The notes under the pieces were generated by a model, which searched no databases, was not told the DNA's origin, and saw only the letters and a program-made list of their open reading frames with translations. Both the position numbers and the translations under genes were made by a program. Positions 26,075 through 29,214 of a DNA stretch of 29,214 bases are shown in pieces. Origin of the DNA: Moduliflexus sp964602655 (GTDB lineage Bacteria; Moduliflexota; Moduliflexia; Moduliflexales; Moduliflexaceae); contig CAZRSF010000081.1 of NCBI GenBank assembly GCA_964602655.1, forward strand, positions 1 through 29,214, written 5' to 3'. Position 1 is the stretch's first letter. The number at the start of each line of letters is the position of its first letter.

Positions 26075-26240
26075 TTCCCCCTCCGGGGAACAGGGCTGTT
26101 ACGTTTTCGCCAAACGTTGTCATTGCGAGGAGCGTCAGCGACGAAGCAATCCCGTGATTCCGGCGGGATTGCTTCGTCGCTGACGCTCCTCGCAATGACA
26201 GGTTCTCATAAGAACGTAACAACCCTGCTCCCAAGGGGGA
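26075..26240. repeat. Outer inverted-repeat element
   Basis: CAGGGCTGTTACGTT (26091-26105) matches the reverse complement of 26213-26227 at 14 of 15 bases. The flanks (CCCCCTCCGGGG and CTCCCAAGGGGGAG) extend the symmetry imperfectly. The hairpin at 26118-26200 lies between the arms. Its outer limits are approximate. Confidence 0.6.
26118..26200. repeat. Long hairpin repeat of the TCATTGCGAGGAG type
   Basis: An 83-bp element with arms of about 37 bp that start TGTCATTGCGAGGAGC and end GCTCCTCGCAATGACA, with AAGCAATCCCG near the centre. The arm matches a repeat found in many unrelated bacteria. If transcribed it would form a very stable hairpin. Confidence 0.85.
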
Positions 26241-26327
26241 GTTCGGCGGCTTCGTCGTAAAATATCACCCTTGCCAGTCCATGAAACAATATGCGCTGCG
26301 TTGCAGTGCGCATGAAAGGAACGTGTT

Positions 26328-29214
26328 ATGGCTGCCCCTGATATGATTCTTGAATTGGTCGAACGTTTCAACGAGAATAGCGTGTCCTACAAACAGGGCA
26401 AATATAATGAAACGCAGACGCGCCGCGAGTTTATTGACCCCTTTTTCAAGGCGTTGGGCTGGGATATTGATAATGCGTCCGGCAAGTCGGAACTCGATAA
26501 GGATGTGATTCATGAGGACGCGATCAAAGTCGGCGACGCGGTCAAAGCGCCGGATTACTGCTTTCGCGTCGGCAGCGCGCGCAAATTTTTCGTCGAGGCG
26601 AAAAAACCGTCGGTCGCCATCAAAGACGACATTCATCCGGCCTATCAACTCCGGCGCTACGGCTGGAGCGCGAAACTGCCGCTCAGCGTCTTGACCGATT
26701 TCGAGGAATTCGCGGTGTACGATTGCCGCATCATGCCGGAAAAGAACGATAAGGCGGCGCATGCGCGGCTCTGGTATCTGACCTACGCCGATTACGCGGC
26801 GAAATGGGACGAGATCGTCAACGTCTTTTCCCGCGAGGCCATTCTCGGCGGCTCGTTCGACGCCTACGCCGAGGCGCATAAGGACAAACGCGGCATGTTG
26901 GAAGTGGATGTCGCCTTTTTGCGGGAAATCGAACGCTGGCGCGACCTGCTCGCCCGCCATCTCGCGGAGCGCAATCCGGCGTTGACGCGGCGCGAACTCA
27001 ATTTCGCGGTGCAGATTACGATTGACCGGCTCATCTTCCTGCGGATTTGCGAGGATCGCGGCATCGAACCCTACGGCAGATTGCAGACGCTGCAAGAGGG
27101 CGATCAGGTTTATGACCGGCTGCTGAAATTCTTCTATCAGGCCGACGCCCGCTATGATTCCGGCATTTTCCATTTCAAGAGCGAACGCGCCCACGACGAG
27201 ACGCCCGACACCCTGACGCCGCATTTGAAGGTTGATGACGACGCGCTGAAAACGATCCTGAGAACGCTGTATTATCCCGATAGTCCGTATGCGTTTTCGG
27301 TGATTCCGGCGGACATTTTGGGGCAGGTCTATGAGCAGTTTCTCGGCAAAGTCATCACGTTGAACGCCGCGCATCAGGCCGTTGTCGAGGACAAGCCGGA
27401 AGTCAAAAAAGCGGGCGGCGTCTATTACACGCCGACCTACATCGTCGAGTATATCGTCAAACAGACCGTCGGCGAATTGCTGAAACACAAAGACCTCACA
27501 GGTTTCAAAAACCTGTTAGGTCTCACGCTGACGATTCTCGACCCGGCCTGCGGTTCGGGTTCGTTCCTGATCGGCGCGTATCACTATCTGCTGGAATGGC
27601 ATCGCGACCGCTATCTCGCCGACGACCCGGAGAAATGGAGCAGAGGCAAACGCCCGCGCCTCTGCCGCTCCGGGCAGAACGACTGGAAATTGACGATTGA
27701 CGAGCGCAAACGCATCTTGTTAGACCATATTTACGGCGTGGATATTGATTCACAAGCCGTCGAAGTGACCAAGCTGTCGCTGCTGCTCAAGGCGCTGGAA
27801 GGGGAAGACGAACAGACCATCGCCAGCCAGATGGCACTGTTTCACGAGCGCGTCCTGCCGAACCTGTCGAACAACATCAAATGCGGCAATTCGCTGATTG
27901 GCTCGGATTTTTATGAAGGCACACAGTTGGGTTTGCTTGATGAAGAGGAAATGTATCGAGTAAATTTGTTTGATTGGAGAAAAGCATTTCCTGAAATTAT
28001 GCAAAATGGCGGCTTTGACGTTGTTATTGGGAATCCGCCATACATCAGAATCCAAGCTCTAAAAGAATGGGTACCATTAGAAGTTGAATTCTATAAACGA
28101 AAGTATATTGCTGCCAGTAAAGGCAATTATGATATATATGTGGTTTTTGTGGAACAAGGTTTGAATTTGCTTAACAATACAGGGAAACTCGGATATATTT
28201 TGCCGAGCAAATTCTTATCAACTGATTATGGAACTCCATTGCGAGACTTGCTTTCAAAGCAAAGCGTGATCGAAAAAATAGTTGATTTTGGGCATGAACA
28301 AGTCTTTCAAAATGCAACAACTTATACATGCCTTCTTTTTCTCGCGCAAATACAGCCCAAAGAACTAATATACATTAAAACCTCTCCCAACAAACTTTCA
28401 GAAGTTTCTTTAGTACAAAAAATCCCATCTCACTCAATTAGTGGGGATCAATGGGTTTTTGTCAATGTTGAAGGGAGTTTGTTGCTTCAAAAGCTCTCTC
28501 AAAATACAGTTCCTTTCATTCATCTTTTTTCAGAGATGTCTCGTGGTATTAGCACGGGAGCAGATGAGGTCTTTTGCTTTTCAGTAGATAATGGACGACT
28601 GCTTGCAAAAGATGGAAGTTCTATCGAAATAGAACAGGAAATTTTACGTTCCCCTCTTTATGCCACAGATTTTACAAGATATATTTTTCAACCGCAAAAT
28701 GATGAAAAAATCATATTCCCTTATACTGTGTCTGAAACACGTTGTAATATTATTGAAGAATCCACTTTGCGCGAAAAATATCCAAATGCTTACAAATATC
28801 TTTGTAGTCATAAGAAAAAACTTGAGGAACGAAAACAATGTAGAATTTGGTATGGTTATAGTGCCCCACGAAGTTTACACATACATGAGCGGGCAGATAT
28901 AATAGTACCTCTTTTAGCAAATAAAGGGCTTTGTACAGTTGCACCCCAAAATAGTGAAAAATTTTGTATGATGGCAAGTGCAGGGTTCAGTGTTCGTTTA
29001 AAAGGTACAACCCCTTCTATCAATCCGTATTATATTCTTGGTATCATTAATTCTCAATTGCTTTTTTGGAATTTGCGATTGCTTAGTAACAAGTTTCGAG
29101 GTGGCTGGATTACTTGTACGAAACAATACTTCGGGCAATTACCAATCAAAATTATTGATTTTTCTAATTCTGAAGAAAAAGCCCAACACGACAAGATGGT
29201 CGAACTGGTCGAGC
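26328..29214 (+). CDS. Type IIG-like restriction-modification enzyme (3' partial)
   Basis: The frame is open from the ATG at 26328 to the window edge, 962 codons without a stop. The N-terminal nuclease domain has a PD-ExK pattern (P75-D76, then E90-A-K92 in FFVEAKKP). A helical linker leads to an N6-adenine methyltransferase with YYTPTYIVEYIV, motif I DPACGSGSF (405-413) and motif IV NPPY (569-572). Everything after about residue 580 should be target recognition, with a TaqI/Eco57I-like CTKQYFGQLPI near the edge. Nuclease plus methylase in one chain suggests cutting at a distance from a modified site. Base composition falls sharply from about 27900 on, and a family B palindrome is translated at codons 388-399. 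A methyltransferase-only phage-defence protein is the alternative. Confidence 0.87.
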   Translation, partial: MAAPDMILELVERFNENSVSYKQGKYNETQTRREFIDPFFKALGWDIDNASGKSELDKDVIHEDAIKVGDAVKAPDYCFRVGSARKFFVEAKKPSVAIKDDIHPAYQLRRYGWSAKLPLSVLTDFEEFAVYDCRIMPEKNDKAAHARLWYLTYADYAAKWDEIVNVFSREAILGGSFDAYAEAHKDKRGMLEVDVAFLREIERWRDLLARHLAERNPALTRRELNFAVQITIDRLIFLRICEDRGIEPYGRLQTLQEGDQVYDRLLKFFYQADARYDSGIFHFKSERAHDETPDTLTPHLKVDDDALKTILRTLYYPDSPYAFSVIPADILGQVYEQFLGKVITLNAAHQAVVEDKPEVKKAGGVYYTPTYIVEYIVKQTVGELLKHKDLTGFKNLLGLTLTILDPACGSGSFLIGAYHYLLEWHRDRYLADDPEKWSRGKRPRLCRSGQNDWKLTIDERKRILLDHIYGVDIDSQAVEVTKLSLLLKALEGEDEQTIASQMALFHERVLPNLSNNIKCGNSLIGSDFYEGTQLGLLDEEEMYRVNLFDWRKAFPEIMQNGGFDVVIGNPPYIRIQALKEWVPLEVEFYKRKYIAASKGNYDIYVVFVEQGLNLLNNTGKLGYILPSKFLSTDYGTPLRDLLSKQSVIEKIVDFGHEQVFQNATTYTCLLFLAQIQPKELIYIKTSPNKLSEVSLVQKIPSHSISGDQWVFVNVEGSLLLQKLSQNTVPFIHLFSEMSRGISTGADEVFCFSVDNGRLLAKDGSSIEIEQEILRSPLYATDFTRYIFQPQNDEKIIFPYTVSETRCNIIEESTLREKYPNAYKYLCSHKKKLEERKQCRIWYGYSAPRSLHIHERADIIVPLLANKGLCTVAPQNSEKFCMMASAGFSVRLKGTTPSINPYYILGIINSQLLFWNLRLLSNKFRGGWITCTKQYFGQLPIKIIDFSNSEEKAQHDKMVELVE
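27491..27523. repeat. Family B palindrome inside the restriction enzyme gene (copy 5)
   Basis: AGACCTCACAGGTTT and AAACCTGTTAGGTCT are 15-base arms with one mismatch and a CAA centre. The sequence is read through in frame as DLTGFKNLLG (residues 389-398), just before methyltransferase motif I. Its arm matches the window-start palindrome (CTCACAGGTTT, then GAGGTCT). Confidence 0.8.

Larger units (their letters stand above)
25947..26327. other. Repeat-filled intergenic region
   Basis: The 381 bp hold no credible gene. They are occupied by two larger inverted-repeat elements (25959-26052 and about 26075-26240), each with a smaller palindrome nested inside. About 85 bp remain before the restriction enzyme ATG, with GCGCTGCG-TTGCAGTGCGC, an imperfect hairpin, and an AAGGAA ribosome site. 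Confidence 0.8.

Noticed and set aside
26265..27488. 407-codon open frame on the minus strand
   Set aside because: It is antisense to the restriction enzyme, whose plus-strand frame has clear catalytic motifs. Its composition is that of a GC-rich shadow frame with no recognisable domain.

Overview
The window is bacterial chromosome, about 55 % GC and densely coding on both strands, with one 100-base assembly gap at 23426-23525. The gene set suggests an anaerobic, didermal (Gram-negative-type) bacterium that senses and signals heavily: a one-piece pyruvate:ferredoxin oxidoreductase, two Cys-anchored lipoproteins, two large chemoreceptors, a sigma-54 activator, a selenoprotein and many interspersed palindromic repeats. 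It would suit an uncultured lineage such as candidate phylum KSB3/Modulibacteria or a deltaproteobacterium-like group, but no taxonomic marker is present, so this is a guess.

Layout. 1-2702 (minus): an NtrC-type sigma-54 activator, then a receiver-histidine kinase. 3200-6097 (plus): a chemoreceptor with a duplicated sensor. Good sigma-54 -24/-12 promoters precede the kinase and the chemoreceptor, so the activator probably controls both. 6178-7344 (minus): a small lipoprotein and an M50 site-2-type protease. 7711-10348 (plus): oleB and oleC homologues (long-chain olefin / beta-lactone chemistry). 10533-11084: an uncharacterised protein. 11317-14865: nifJ, ending in a clear intrinsic terminator. 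15027-15488: a peroxiredoxin-like gene read through an in-frame TGA, most likely selenocysteine in a U-P-F-C redox motif. 15731-18043: a second chemoreceptor with stacked HAMP units. 18167-20483: a YifB/ComM-type ATPase followed by an overlapping UPF0175/DUF3368 toxin-antitoxin-like pair. 20593-21414 (minus): an M48 lipoprotein protease. 21696-23225: an M32 carboxypeptidase. 23226-23615: a tandem array of palindromes across the gap. 23616-25946: a frameshifted metallo-beta-lactamase-fold gene and a TPR membrane protein. 25947-26327: nested mobile-type repeats. 26328-end: a type IIG-like restriction-modification enzyme, cut by the window edge, whose second half is strikingly AT-rich.

The main discoveries are the probable selenoprotein with a SECIS-like hairpin, the two-promoter sigma-54 control unit, and the interspersed palindromes. 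Two palindrome families keep their pairing through compensatory changes, one copy is translated inside the restriction enzyme, and others are nested inside larger inverted repeats.
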